Positions 21,840 to 35,062 of a stretch of 56,651 bases of DNA are shown one piece after another. This stretch comes from Seminavis robusta (Eukaryota; Bacillariophyta; Bacillariophyceae; Naviculales; Naviculaceae). Under the pieces are notes generated by a model. It was not told the origin of the DNA. It made no database searches and was given only the letters and a program-made list of their open reading frames with translations. The stretch covers positions 1 to 56,651 of the forward strand of contig CAICTM010000611.1 of assembly GCA_903772945.1 (NCBI GenBank), written 5' to 3'. Both the position numbers and the translations under genes were made by a program. Position 1 is the first letter of the stretch; each line of letters opens with the position of its first letter.

Positions 21840-23006
21840 TGTTGGCTTATTGTGGTGGTGTGATATTGAGAGAGGGTGTTGTCTTTTTAAAATGAGCACA
21901 AGAGGTGCTGCGATGCTTCAAATCCTTCTGTTCCAATGGATCATTCTGAAACGTGCGAGTGGATCCTGGGATCTTTTCTCGCAAGATCCAAAATGAAAAA
22001 GAACACCGAAGAGCCACCTTCCACTCCCACCATTGTTCCCGCCGCGCGGGACGAGTGGGTGTTTTGTTCACATCGTCTGTGCTCAATGGCTGATGCCGTG
22101 GCACCTGGTCCGACTGCATGGAGCCAGATGATGCCTTTAGCTAAGGTAGACTGAGATTCGACTCAATCCACGCTTTCGAAACACATGGCACTTCTTTCCT
22201 CACTGTCAGGGCTCGTGGCGCTCTCATGGTTTCCCTTGGTTGTAGCAGATTTCCTCCTAGCTATAGTACCGTAGTGGTTCTTTTGCCGACCGCCCAGCCA
22301 TTTCACCCGTTGTTGCCTTGATCATTTAATTTTGCAGTGTCCACAAAAGTTGTTGGATGTGTTGTTCACCGTTCAGGGTGATCGTGTCTGCCCTTTTTCG
22401 AGTGTTGCCTGTAACGGCTGAGCGTACCTATTGCAACAATTCATTTCCACTCCCCGCGGCACAGTCTACGGTAGCGCTGCGCGCAAGAACAACAAGCCCT
22501 CCTCTTGTGCATGGTTCTTTCCGTCGTCATTTCAGCATCGTGCTTGCCAGCCAGCAGTTTGGAACGAAGTCTAGAGGCTGCCATGGATTGTGTGTTGCAG
22601 CAGCCGATCCTGCTGGTTGTGAAGCAAATGGTGAAGAAACCTTAGGCGTCGTTTCAGACAATCGAACAGCCCCGGCTTTTCTCTGGAACAAAACAAAAAT
22701 GCAAGGTCCGTAAAGGACGAAAGACGAGAATGCCCATCCATTTCGACGGAGGGAACCCCTTACTGATAGCGGCATTGGTCGGGGATCCAGTGATGTGCGG
22801 CTTGCATGCTGTGATTCTCTATCATCTGGAGTATTAGTAGCCTCTCGAGCTGCTGCAGCTGCTGAACGAGTTGCTGTTGCGCCTGGTTCCTTTTATTATT
22901 TATTATTGGCTGTTCATTTTCCAGCGGAGTTTGTGTCATCTCTCGTTTTCCAGCCCATACGTACACAGAACAAAGAACGGATTCGTTCGTTCATCGTTTC
23001 TTTTGT
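21840..23006. other. Intergenic region between two minus-strand genes
   Basis: A plus-strand 118-codon ATG frame (22357-22713) has no recognisable domain and no supporting context. No repeat stands out apart from short GCAGCTGCTG runs near 22855. Confidence 0.35.
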
Positions 23007-25021
23007 TTAAAGCTCATCAGTGGATCGGCTTCCAATGGGTCCGATGTATCCAACACTTCCAGCGAGTCCAAGAGTGTTGCCAGCGTCGTTGACCATCTCT
23101 TTGTCGGACTTCTTGTAGGGGTGGGGAACCACGGCCATGAGGAGGTAGCATCCCTTGTCGTCACTGAAAAATCCAGGGGAAGTAATTTGGGAACCATAGA
23201 CAGAGGACAAGATACGAGTCATCTCTTCGGTTTCAAAGTTGTAGCTCCACAAGTAATCGTTTTGGTGGTGGCTGGTGTCCTCAGCAATCAAGAGACGGTG
23301 GGGTCCATTGTCGACGTGTCCCATGTAGAACAAGTTGTCAGGGCTAGCAATACTTTCAGTGCTGCAAGAGTTCAATGGATCAAGGGGTGGATCAGAGTCG
23401 GCGGTGTATTCACCACAGAGGAAGGCGCGGGCAACGGTGAGTTCGTAGGTTGGGCCGACGTCGAATTGGAAGACACATCCACATGGGTTGGCAGGGATGG
23501 CGATATCTCCAAGGGGCTCGACTGTTTCGTCCATTCCGCCGGTGACCTTGGACATGGCAGCATAGAACTTCATCTCAGAAGGAACAAAGGCCAAACCCTC
23601 GGTGGACTGCAATTCTGCGCTTGCTCCCAACATGGCGGCATAACGACGAGTCTCAAAGAAGGCAGCAGCGGTTTCCATGCCGGTCTTGACCATGAGGCAC
23701 TCTTCCTTCACTAGACCCCACCCTGCCTTGACGTAGGTGAAACCGGTAGCGCAAGCTCCATCCGTAAGTGTACCCTCTTCGAAAATTTGGTCCCAGGTCA
23801 AACCTTCAGCCAGGGCCAAAAGTTCATCTTGAGTGGCAGATCCGAGCTCAATCCAGTCAAGGTCCCATTCAACACCACCGTAGGTCCTGGAAACTGCTGG
23901 GTCGGTATCGGCCAAGATCCTTTGGTTCCACTTGGCAGCATACAAAGATCCAGAGCTCATGTCCAGGGCTTCGTCCATGACAAAACGAGTCAAGATACCA
24001 AAGTTGGCGTCATCGGCGATGTAGATGGTCTTGTTGTCTCCCATGATTTCGGGGTTCTCAATGGAAACACGGCCAGTGGTGTACCACTTGTGGGCATAGG
24101 TGTCACCAGCCTCATTAACCGAAAGCTCGGTAACGTGACCATAGTGGTAAGGGTTGAACTTGGCCTTGAGAGCATCAAAGCTTGCATCGTCAGTAAGATC
24201 CTTGGCGTACCATCCAAAATAGCGCATGAAGTGGATAATGTTCATGGCACTGGGATCTCCGTCATTGTAGGACTCCATGAACGTGGCATAGTCGGTGGTC
24301 AGGAGCTTGGCATCAGGCTGTTAAAATACAAATCAGGAACATCGGTGTTAGAGACCAAACCAAACCAAACCAAACCAAAAGTAAATAATGACTCTGAAGG
24401 AGGAATACACGCAAGAAAACGAACCTCATGTTCCTCGGATCCCAAGTGGGTGTTCCATGGTGTGACCTTGGCAGAGCATGGTTCCCAGAGGCCTCCCCAC
24501 GCCGAGAAGTCAACAGCCTCCAAAGAGTCCACCTCGACGCTGCATGTGTCGGAAAAGTCAACATTGATGCGGTAGATCGAAGCAGGCAAAGGTGTCTCAA
24601 AATGAGCAAACATGGCAAATTCTGTTGCAAAAGATTCATTGTGAATTTTGATCAAACTGGTGAAGTCAGGAATGTTGGAAATGAGGGGTTCCGTAGTTGC
24701 CTCAACAGGGGCAAGACCTGCGACACCGGCAGCCAAAGGCTGTTCGACGTAGCTATCGTCCATGGGGTAGGCGTAGACGGTGGTTTGGTTCTCATCCAAT
24801 ACAGCACCGAAAACCACACCGTCAACGCTGTCACCACTTCTCAGAATATCAACATACGAAGTTTCGTAGACGACATCGTTCAGGGTGACTTGGGCAGTGG
24901 CAATATTGCTGTGCTTTTCAGCACCGGTCTCTGGGACTGCAACGGGTTCCATGTGGAAATCCACAGTCACCTGGGCAAAGGCTGGGGCGAGGCCCAAAAG
25001 AGCAAGGGAACGGATGAACAT
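23007..25021 (-). CDS. Secreted PhoX-type alkaline phosphatase, one intron
   Basis: Two exons: 25021-24425 and 24317-23007, joined in phase 0 across a 107-bp GT-AG intron (24424-24318). The intron carries a run of GTTTG repeats. About 635 residues. A signal peptide is clear (MFIRSLALLGLAPAFAQ). The protein resembles the PhoX/DUF839 family of calcium-dependent bacterial phosphatases: NIIHFMRYFGW, then NKTIYIADDANFGILTRFV and SGSLYAAKWNQRI, typical of the beta-propeller core, and DNLFYMGHVDNGPHRLLIAEDT near the end. In bacteria these release phosphate from organic esters outside the cell; the same role is likely here but metal ligands were not checked one by one. A bacterial origin with later intron gain is plausible. 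Confidence 0.85.
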
Positions 25022-26167
25022 GGTCAACTAGGGAGGCAAAAAGACAAGGCTGAAAGGATGCGATTGGCTTTTTGAGATCCAAATTGTTGGAATTGTGAGC
25101 TAGAATGTTGGCACACATTTCAAAAGAGCCATCCCCGCCAAGATTTCGAACGGAGAGGAAGCAAAAACTCATATCTTTCTCAGAGCGAGAAGGGCCAAGC
25201 ACCCCACGTGTCGCACGTGCATCCAAAGATCGTGCCAAATTTTTGTCACCTCAAGTCAGCGTTCTGTAGACGATTTCTATAGTAAAGGAGCTTTGGTGGG
25301 AAATCCGCGAATAGAAAAAGACCCGGCGATGGCATAATACCATTGCAACGGAATCGCAGGTCTCCGTGCTCAAGCGCGTGCGGTATAATAATTAGGTCCA
25401 AATAAGCACCGGGATCTTTGTCGAAGCAACTCCCAGCAAGAAGATCCAAGACATCAAGCGCATTTGCTGTTAGCTAGCAATTTAGCCCACGATTACTACT
25501 AGCAACTCTCTCGCAAGATGAGAAGGACACCGTTGACACAGCCACAAGGACAGAAGAAAAACTGCCCGGCTATGCCTCTAGCCACAGCTGTTGCAGCTGG
25601 TTGATGATCCTTCGCTCGCCAAACCGACATGAATTTTAGGTCCAAAGACACCATGGGCCATCTGGGGGCTGTGCCCAGACATGGCCAAATTTGAACTTGC
25701 ATCTGCTGTGCAACAAAGAATGAAAGTTGAAAGCCAAACAATGATGGGCAGGTGCGTTCAAGTCTACTACAAGTGTGGGATACGACAATCAAATCCATCT
25801 CCGCAGCCGTGGAATTAGGTTTTCTTCAAAGCATGTCCCGCCGAAGGAAGATGGCATCTGGATCACTCCTCCGTTTCCATGAGAAGTCGAAGAAAGAAGG
25901 GCATCTGGATCTTTAGCGAGCACTTTGGCCCCCAAGTTCCAAATGGGCGAAGAAATGTTCACGTCATGGTTTTATGCAATTGATACGACGGCTGAAGATC
26001 AAATCCATTTGCAGGAGCTTACGGTAGCTAGCTAGCGCAACTTTTGAGCGCAAGTCTCGGTCGTTGGGTGACAAAGCCAAGCAAAGTTTGGATCGAATCG
26101 AATAGCCGTCAATGGCAAAAGCACGAGGCATGCTACATGTAGGTAGGCAGGGCGTTGTGCAGTCTAG
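25022..26167. other. Intergenic region upstream of the PhoX-type gene
   Basis: Presumed promoter and leader of the PhoX-type gene plus the 3' flank of the DUF1501 gene. No further gene is recognised. A block GGCATCTGGATC occurs twice (about 25852 and 25899). Confidence 0.4.
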
Positions 26168-29100
26168 CTAGTGCGCAATGTAGACATCGTCGAACAGAAA
26201 CGGAGTCGCACCTGACCCGTGTCGGTTGGGCATGCAATAGTCGAGGTCTGCCTCGTCTTGCACCCCCATCCACTGAACTGCACTGGTTAGCATGGACTCC
26301 CAGCTGGATGTAGGTATCAGCCTCCCCCTGCCGATGTTGACGTGCCCGCCAAGCTGGATATCGGAGGGGTATTCCCCGTGGATCTTCCCACCCCTGACGC
26401 TGCCTCCAACTTTTGGTGCAGCGGTGTATTGAGTATGTATGAGACACAAGCAAAAGCGCAAGTATTGTGAGAGACAAAGTCGCCACAAACGGTGCTTCCA
26501 GCCAGAGCAAGCAGGTCTGATGCTTACAAACGAAGGCATGGCCACCCCACCCGTGATCGGACCCCGCGTTAGAGTTGGACGTCAAGGTTCTCCCAAACTC
26601 GCTCGTGACGGCGACAGTTACATCGGACCACAATCCTTGGGCCTTCATTTCCGCTTCGAAAAGGGACAGTGCCTGATCCAAGCCACGAAGTTCTTTAGCC
26701 AACCCCACTTTCATGGACCGGTGGTGATCCCAACTACCAAGGTTCAGAAAGATGACATCCCGGTCGGACCCCCTGGCCTTCTGTGTCAGAATAAGCTTTG
26801 ACAGCATCTGGCTTTTCCCGGTGTATTCGATGGGATCGTTCGGATAGGACTGCGTCAGAGTCACGTTGCTGAGTGCGGTTGGAAGCTGCTCCGCCTCGGC
26901 TATTGCTTGCTCAAGCGTTCGAGACCATGTTTCACCAAACACGCTGCTGTGAAGCGAAGTTGCCTTGTTGAGTTGGGCAACGTAGTCCTTGACGTCGAAC
27001 GTTTCACCTTCGTGTACGGGCGCGAACGCATCGAGGCCGTCAACAGAAACTATCAGGGGAGTTCTCGATGTTCCTGGAATGCCGCCGACGGTAGCAACCG
27101 TAGCATCTTGGATCTAAAACAAACATGAACAAGTGTAGTAATGAGATCTCTGCCTACCTGCCAAGTACGTGGGAATGCAAGACGGCCGTATCAATCCCTT
27201 ACCGTGATGGCTTGGCAAGTGTCGTTCTTTGCCAGTAGTGAATCGCATATCCTTCCGAGGATCCCAGTATTCAGCTGCTGATCCCATGGGTCAATCCTGT
27301 TGAGCTCCAATTTCATCTTGTCATGAGCAAACAATTCAGATCTCGTCACCTCGTGGTAGTTGCCTGTGGTTGCTTCGGCGTCGAGCTGACCTACGTTGGC
27401 AAAAAAGGACAGCTCTCCTTCGTTGTAGAGCCTTTCGACGAAAGGCATCTCAGGGTGAATGGCGAATTGGTCACATGGCTGATTCTCGGCGTCAATGATC
27501 CTCGTGCGTTCTCCGTCTGATAACGCAAGGTCTCTTCGTTCCAAGTTGTATTGCTCCAGCAAGTTGAATCCTTGGGAGTTGACAGGTGTGCATGAGTGAG
27601 GAGCAAGTAGGTTATAAGCGTCCATGCCTCCATCAAGTACTATGTACACAAGTGCCTTGTAAGGTTTTGGTTGGGCTGTGCCGGTGGAAGGTCTTTCCCT
27701 CGTCGTGTCCTTCCGTTTGATTGTGTTGGTAACATGAAATTCAGGCGCAGCAACGGTGAGTAGCTGCGCTTTGAGGAGAGCATTGTCTTCCTGGTTTTCA
27801 TCGTATGCACGACGGATAAGCTCCCTGGTTTCATGTGATAGTCTGCCAGATGTCATCAGCATAGCCAACTCATCGATAACCTCCTCCGAAGAATCGGAGC
27901 TTTCCGATTGAGATTCGGGGAGATAGTTGAGCCCCCCGGTGCTGATGTTTGTCATTCCTATCGCAACTTTGTCGCAGTCGATCACGCCCTCTAGCCCATG
28001 ACCACCAACACAATCACTGAGGCCATACTTGATCAAAGAAAACAAACCATTGAGAGCCGAGATCACGCTTGGGCCAGTGAGCACTCGTGCCTCTGGAGAC
28101 CGAAGCGAGCCCAGCGCGACAGGGCCTGAGCAATGAACGAAGGTCAAGTGATGAGCAAGCCTGTACACGAAAGCATCCCTAGTGGATTAATACGCTCGCA
28201 AACCTTCTTACCTGGTGGCTGATAGTCAGGCAGGAAAAACGAGAAGACGCTTGTTATGTCATGTGCCATTTGACCGATTTTCTCTCTGAGGCGTCGGTCG
28301 AATTGTACCCATGTGTAGGGGTCGTTCAACTGGAATTCCAAGGACCTCATCAAACCTATCAGCTTGATAAGTGGTTCCTTAAGAGCGCCATGGGTTGGAT
28401 CATTGTCCAGTAACACATTGCGAGCCTCTCGGTCAAGGAGAATGGCGGCGAAAGTTGCACGTAGGTCCCCGTAGCCACCAGAACCGAAAGTTGTCGTCCG
28501 GCCTCCCTCGGTGAAGTTGAAGTGCCCGCTGCGAAATGCCGTCGCAATCTTCTCGACGTAGCGAGGCGATGGATTGGAAATGGAAAACCGTTGTGCAAAC
28601 CTAGTCGACAGGAACGGCGCTGTGTTTGGATGATAGAAGTAGTGGTCAAGTGTTGCATCTGTTTCGTAATGGGCATCCCTTGGATCCGGGTCAGCAAGGC
28701 TCGAGAAATGGACGGGGTTCCTGAAGGAAACATCCGTTCCAACAATCACAACAGATGATTTCATGTTTTTCCGCACATGCTTTCTTCCAGAGTCGTCCAC
28801 GACCTCAAACGCCGAGTCGGCCATCAGAGATCCATCAGATCCCAGGTTGTATGCAGTAACATCATCGTGACTTGTACCCGACCAGTCATCTGGTATGAAA
28901 CTACCTACATCCAGATTCGCAAGTATTTCTTGGTGGTTTGGAATAGAAGCACCGCTAAACACATTCCCTTGGACCACAGAGACATCGCACAAACATGAAT
29001 TGTCCTCTGCTTCACGACAAGAAGGGATGTTGGTGCAGTTTGACAGGATGGCTTGAATGTCACCTTCCCAATCCACTCGGAAGAAGGTCTTGGTATCTTC

Positions 29101-30325
29101 GCGGACGATAAATGCTGTATTGTTGGATCCAACTTCAGCTGGGGGCACGTGGACTATCCCGACCTTGCCACTATCGCGAATGATCTTCGCTTGTAAAGAG
29201 CATGGCTGGTCAGTCCAAAAGTGGCTTCTATCCCAGCATTTGGTCTTATCGGTGTGGTCACACGGTTGGCGAGGTGCCTGTTCGCCTCTCCGGCATAGCC
29301 CAAGTTGACACCTCGTTTGCGCTGTCGAGAATCGGGTCCGTTCTGCATTGAACTGGGAGGAAAGCAAAACAAATTAGACCGTTGCTGGGTATGATATTGC
29401 AGTTTCTAGCATTCAGAAACTTACTTCCTCTGAATAGTGGCTTGAAGAAGAATTTGTACCTTCGTTGAGACAACATGCCAGTGCCGCTTCAAGCCTGGGA
29501 TCACTACACTGGATGCGGTTCCGTTGCCAACGGGGGACTATTGCTTTCCCATCGTTGTAAAATGCATGATGCACACATGGTGGCCGAACATACTCGTAAA
29601 AGACACCTCCTACCGACACAGAGCGAATCGCATCAACAGAGCATTCTCTGCCCAAGCATGCCACGGTCTCGTTTAAAACAACCACAGACAGATAGTTGCA
29701 CATGCTACCAGCGCCTGCATTGCAAAGTTTTTCATAGAGATGGCTTTCAGGTTCCAAGATGAACTGAACAGCACTGGGATGCAACATTGGTGGGTCGTTG
29801 TGAAGTTCTGCCTTGGACGAACTTCCCAGCAACCGATACGTTGCACCTCTGACAAGGAAATGCCTGGTCGGAAGGTCGGAACAGAGTGGATATCCATCAC
29901 CGATGTATTTTCTTGATACTCCCATTTTCGGCAATCGGTCTCGCAAGAGATTGTTTATTCTCATTGGGTCAATTCTATTGTTTGTTTGGGGTTCGATGTT
30001 CCCGCGAAGCTTTTGTGCGTGGAACCCAGTCCACGCCCTTGGGAATGCGACGCGCGTGAGCAGACTAACCGGCATATGAAGGCAGAACATATGTGTGACT
30101 TACCTCGCATACTCTTCAATGTCATCGTTGGAGTAAACCCTCACGGGCTCTCCATTGTCATCATGTATCATCGTGCCATTGGTTGACAATTGGAAGAGAC
30201 CCGTTGTGAAGAGCTGCATCACCTCCCTCGCATAGTTCTCGTCGGCGAAAGCGAGGGTTCCCTCCCTTGACCAGACGGCTGCAGTAGAACGGCCTCCCTC
30301 GTAAGCCAGCATGTGTGCCATCATT
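26168..30325 (-). CDS. DUF1800-DUF1501 fusion gene, 3' part (C-terminal half)
   Basis: Exons by GT-AG logic: ...30104; 30037-29425; 29352-28212; 28125-27203; 27113-26528; 26409-26168 (introns of 66, 72, 86, 89 and 118 bp). The first exons finish the DUF1800 domain (FADENYAREVMQLFTTGLFQ, EEYARAWTGF, then FAQRFSISNPSPRYVEKIA). The later ones encode a complete DUF1501 domain (ALVYIVLDGGMDAYNLLAPH; FAIHPEMPFVERLYNEGELS; TSEFGRTL and DHGWGGHAFV; FGGSVRGGKIHGEYP). DUF1501 is related to the alkaline-phosphatase/sulfatase superfamily. The exon running in from the right is cut at 30326 where an inverted duplication begins; the missing 5' part lies at 34952-38029. Joined at the shared 111-bp loop, the two parts keep one frame. 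Confidence 0.85.
27638..30214 (-). repeat. Inverted repeat 1, left arm (2,577 bp)
   Basis: Pairs with 30326-32902 as its reverse complement with only isolated differences. The pairing sum is constant (60,540) from one end to the other, so there is no net length difference. The arm is part of the DUF1800-DUF1501 gene. Confidence 0.95.
30215..30325 (-). other. Loop of palindrome 1 (111 bp, coding)
   Basis: Encodes MMAHMLAYEGG...ENYAREVM on the minus strand. The same 111 bp, with one difference (A versus T residue, GCC/GTC on the plus strand), is the loop of palindrome 2 at 34952-35062. Confidence 0.95.
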
Positions 30326-32902
30326 GCTCTTCACAACGGGTCTCTTCCAATTGTCAACCAATGGCACGATGATACATGATGACAATGGAGAGCCCGTGAG
30401 GGTTTACTCCAACGATGACATTGAAGAGTATGCGAGGTAAGTCACACATATGTTCTGCCTTCATATGCCGGTTAGTCTGCTCACGCGCGTCGCATTCCCA
30501 AGGGCGTGGACTGGGTTCCACGCACAAAAGCTTCGCGGGAACATCGAACCCCAAACAAACAATAGAATTGACCCAATGAGAATAAACAATCTCTTGCGAG
30601 ACCGATTGCCGAAAATGGGAGTATCAAGAAAATACATCGGTGATGGATATCCACTCTGTTCCGACCTTCCGACCAGGCATTTCCTTGTCAGAGGTGCAAC
30701 GTATCGGTTGCTGGGAAGTTCGTCCAAGGCAGAACTTCACAACGACCCACCAATGTTGCATCCCAGTGCTGTTCAGTTCATCTTGGAACCTGAAAGCCAT
30801 CTCTATGAAAAACTTTGCAATGCAGGCGCTGGTAGCATGTGCAACTATCTGTCTGTGGTTGTTTTAAACGAGACCGTGGCATGCTTGGGCAGAGAATGCT
30901 CTGTTGATGCGATTCGCTCTGTGTCGGTAGGAGGTGTCTTTTACGAGTATGTTCGGCCACCATGTGTGCATCATGCATTTTACAACGATGGGAAAGCAAT
31001 AGTCCCCCGTTGGCAACGGAACCGCATCCAGTGTAGTGATCCCAGGCTTGAAGCGGCACTGGCATGTTGTCTCAACGAAGGTACAAATTCTTCTTCAAGC
31101 CACTATTCAGAGGAACTAAGTTTCTGAATGCTAGAAACTGCAATATCATACCCAGCAACGGTCTAATTTGTTTTGCTTTCCTCCCAGTTCAATGCAGAAC
31201 GGACCCGATTCTCGACAGCGCAAACGAGGTGTCAACTTGGGCTATGCCGGAGAGGCGAACAGGCACCTCGCCAACCGTGTGACCACACCGATAAGACCAA
31301 ATGCTGGGATAGAAGCCACTTTTGGACTGACCAGCCATGCTCTTTACAAGCGAAGATCATTCGCGATAGTGGCAAGGTCGGGATAGTCCACGTGCCCCCA
31401 GCTGAAGTTGGATCCAACAATACAGCATTTATCGTCCGCGAAGATACCAAGACCTTCTTCCGAGTGGATTGGGAAGGTGACATTCAAGCCATCCTGTCAA
31501 ACTGCACCAACATCCCTTCTTGTCGTGAAGCAGAGGACAATTCATGTTTGTGCGATGTCTCTGTGGTCCAAGGGAATGTGTTTAGCGGTGCTTCTATTCC
31601 AAACCACCAAGAAATACTTGCGAATCTGGATGTAGGTAGTTTCATACCAGATGACTGGTCGGGTACAAGTCACGATGATGTTACTGCATACAACCTGGGA
31701 TCTGATGGATCTCTGATGGCCGACTCGGCGTTTGAGGTCGTGGACGACTCTGGAAGAAAGCATGTGCGGAAAAACATGAAATCATCTGTTGTGATTGTTG
31801 GAACGGATGTTTCCTTCAGGAACCCCGTCCATTTCTCGAGCCTTGCTGACCCGGATCCAAGGGATGCCCATTACGAAACAGATGCAACACTTGACCACTA
31901 CTTCTATCATCCAAACACAGCGCCGTTCCTGTCGACTAGGTTTGCACAACGGTTTTCCATTTCCAATCCATCGCCTCGCTACGTCGAGAAGATTGCGACG
32001 GCATTTCGCAGCGGGCACTTCAACTTCACCGAGGGAGGCCGGACGACAACTTTCGGTTCTGGTGGCTACGGGGACCTACGTGCAACTTTCGCCGCCATTC
32101 TCCTTGACCGAGAGGCTCGCAATGTGTTACTGGACAATGATCCAACCCATGGCGCTCTTAAGGAACCACTTATCAAGCTGATAGGTTTGATGAGGTCCTT
32201 GGAATTCCAGTTGAACGACCCCTACACATGGGTACAATTCGACCGACGCCTCAGAAAGAAAATCGGTCAAATGGCACATGACATAACAAGCGTCTTCTCG
32301 TTTTTCCTGCCTGACTATCAGCCACCAGGTAAGAAGGTTTGCGAGCGTATTAATCCACTAGGGATGCTTTCGTGTACAGGCTTGCTCATCACTTGACCTT
32401 CGTTCATTGCTCAGGCCCTGTCGCGCTGGGCTCGCTTCGGTCTCCAGAGGCACGAGTGCTCACTGGCCCAAGCGTGATCTCGGCTCTCAATGGTTTGTTT
32501 TCTTTGATCAAGTATGGCCTCAGTGATTGTGTTGGTGGTCATGGGCTAGAGGGCGTGATCGACTGCGACAAAGTTGCAATAGGAATGACAAACATCAGCA
32601 CCGGGGGGCTCAACTATCTCCCCGAATCTCAATCGGAAAGCTCCGATTCTTCGGAGGAGGTTATCGATGAGTTGGCTATGCTGATGACATCTGGCAGACT
32701 ATCACATGAAACCAGGGAGCTTATCCGTCGTGCATACGATGAAAACCAGGAAGACAATGCTCTCCTCAAAGCGCAGCTACTCACCGTTGCTGCGCCTGAA
32801 TTTCATGTTACCAACACAATCAAACGGAAGGACACGACGAGGGAAAGACCTTCCACCGGCACAGCCCAACCAAAACCTTACAAGGCACTTGTGTACATAG
32901 TA
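30326..32902 (+). pseudogene. Inverted copy of the DUF1800-DUF1501 gene 3' part
   Basis: Nearly identical reverse-complement copy of 27638-30214. It lacks its own start and ends at 32902, in the middle of the DUF1501 opening motif (ALVYIV), where sequence switches to an unrelated CA-rich stretch and then Ns. The donor of the second intron is changed from GTAAGT to CTAAGT (about 31117), which would abolish splicing, and one residue differs (LREK to LRKK, about 32256). The first intron donor is kept. It is not expressible as it stands. Confidence 0.85.
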
Positions 32903-32921
32903 ATTCTCTCTCACAACAACA

Positions 32922-32946
32922 NNNNNNNNNNNNNNNNNNNNNNNNN
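32922..32946. other. Assembly gap (25 N)
   Basis: A run of 25 N joins the two palindromic blocks. The fixed round length suggests a scaffolding gap of unknown true size. Confidence 0.98.
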
Positions 32947-34951
32947 GTCAATCTGGCACTCGGTACCGACGCATGGCCTTTTCGGAAAAAGATATCAACA
33001 AACGATTGACCGTGTCCTATTCTTTTGGTCCGCATACAAATACCAGCAGCAGTATTACGAGTCAGCAGCAACCTCCTTCTTTTGTGATGCTCCGTGTCGA
33101 TGGTCAATTCCGAACCGTCGTGCGTGCTCCCATCTATCGGTGGGAATGATGAACTGACAGCAACAATGATGGTGCACAACCACAAGATTGGCCCGATGGA
33201 AGCTACAGAATATGCTCCATTCAGTACAATGGCAAACGCGTGGGTATGACAGTAGAGCATCCTACCGAAGGTTGCATTGCCATGGTCTTTGGAGATCCGC
33301 AATCCTCCCTACAGAAATGGACCAATCCACCAGTCTATGGAGTCAACAACATCACCAACACCAGTCTGATGGTTCCACTGACCGTTCTGGAAATACCCCT
33401 CGAGAGTGCCTCTGTGATTGACGAACGGTACTTTCAGAAGAGGGAGTCATGCCATCAAACAATGAAATCATTCTACAAACCAATTTGACCCACGCAGAAT
33501 GTGCCAGTTTGCGAGAATCGCGAAACGGAGAACGAGAAGAAGCTGTATTTGCACTCTGGAATGGTTCCTATTACATTCACGATCCACGCTTCCAATTGCT
33601 GAGCAATACCCTCGACAATCCACTGCCCGATGGAGGTGGTACTGTCGCCAAGAAATCAAAACACTTTGCTCTACGAGCTTCTCGGCCCGTGCGCCAACAC
33701 CCCAGAACCTTTTGAATGAACACGAGTGTGTTCTGTCCAATCTTCCAATTCATGCCCGTATGATGTGTCATCCAATGATGATCGCGTCGCACGCTACTTT
33801 CAAGTCACGCCAAGGGCGCTCCGGGCAATCTACCAAGTCACTCGTGACGATCCAAGAGCAGAGACAGCGTTCTTGTACGCCATGGAAGGGTTGGATATTC
33901 AACGTGATCCCCAAGTGACCGCTCCCTGCGTTCCCGGATCTCGGTCGCGGTGGTTGTCGGTGCCATGTTCCAACAATGCTCGGTTCACCGATGTCAATGA
34001 AACTACAGCAACCGTGTTGGCCCGACAATTGTCACAGGCTGTTTGGCGTGAAATGTCGGACCGTCAAGCCGCTGGGCGCCCAGACATGGGGCCACCGATT
34101 TTACTCGACGTTTGGCGCGCCAGAACCAATCTCCAGATGAAACGTGTCATGCCGCCGATCTGGACACGAAAGGCTTTGAAGTTCCAGACATTCGGCGACC
34201 TCGTCGCTGTTGGAAGAATGTTCATCCAGATCATTGGAACGTGTACGACTTTACATATTGGGTACGGAATCACCCAGGCAATTCCGACACCCACAATCCC
34301 ATCCGAGAACCGGCAGAAGCTGGCAATACGACACTGAGATTCCCAGACTGGCACGAGATGACACGATGGCATTCTGTCAAGAACCGTCTTTCAGGTCCTG
34401 CGCGGTTGGGAAGTTTCTTTGACTTTTTTGAGCTACCCCTGGAACTTCGCACCCAGCAAATAGCTCAAGCATTGGGAATCGATCTCGCTTCGATTGCCAC
34501 GGAGGAGGAATCGCGGGGGCCTTCAGGCAGCAGGACTCTGGTGTGTGGCAGTCCCTTCGAGGTTGCAAACGAACCATCTCTAGGTGGCAGTGCCATCAAC
34601 AAAGGTGCATTCGATGCCTCCACGGTTTACTTGCGATCGACAACATCGGCTGACCTGGAGCTACAACGACGCGCCGTCTGGATCAAGGCTGTGCTTGAAG
34701 ACCCCGGACAGTTACGGCAACGCGTCGCTTGGGCTTTGTCACAGCTGCTAGTCATTTCTCCCGCGACCCCGCGCTCGACAGAATCCTATTTGGCGTTCTA
34801 TGACATCATGGTACGACAAGAGTCCTGCATGGTGGTGGTGTCCTTGGTGTTTTCGTCTCCTTCCATCTGAACAAATCTCTTGCTTCGTCGATTAGGTCCG
34901 GAATGCATTTGGCAACTACAGAGACGTCCTCAAAGAAACCTCGTACTCGGC
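32947..34951 (+). pseudogene. Inverted, error-laden copy of the DUF1800 gene 5' part
   Basis: Reverse-complement copy of 35063-37083, about 16 bp shorter overall. Near the axis (about 34140-34951) the translation is identical to the minus-strand gene, including the first intron. Towards the N gap (32947-34140) many small insertions and deletions break the frame, for example near 33150, 33430, 33655, 33700, 34065 and 34135. The beginning of the gene, including its membrane anchor, is absent. Either a decayed duplicate or low-quality contig-end sequence. Confidence 0.85.
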
Positions 34952-35062
34952 TGCATCACCTCCCTCGCATAGTTCTCGTCGGCGAAAGCGAGGGTTCCCT
35001 CCCTTGACCAGACGGCTGCAGTAGAACGGCCTCCCTCGTAAGTCAGCATGTGTGCCATCATT
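34952..35062 (-). other. Loop of palindrome 2 (111 bp, coding)
   Basis: Same segment, in the same orientation, as 30215-30325 with one base difference (MLTYEGG here, MLAYEGG there). It is flanked by the 5' half of the gene on the right and by its inverted copy on the left. Confidence 0.95.

Noticed and set aside
22357..22713. 118-codon ATG frame as a possible secreted protein
   Set aside because: No clear signal peptide, no domain and no supporting context; kept only as a note in the spacer.
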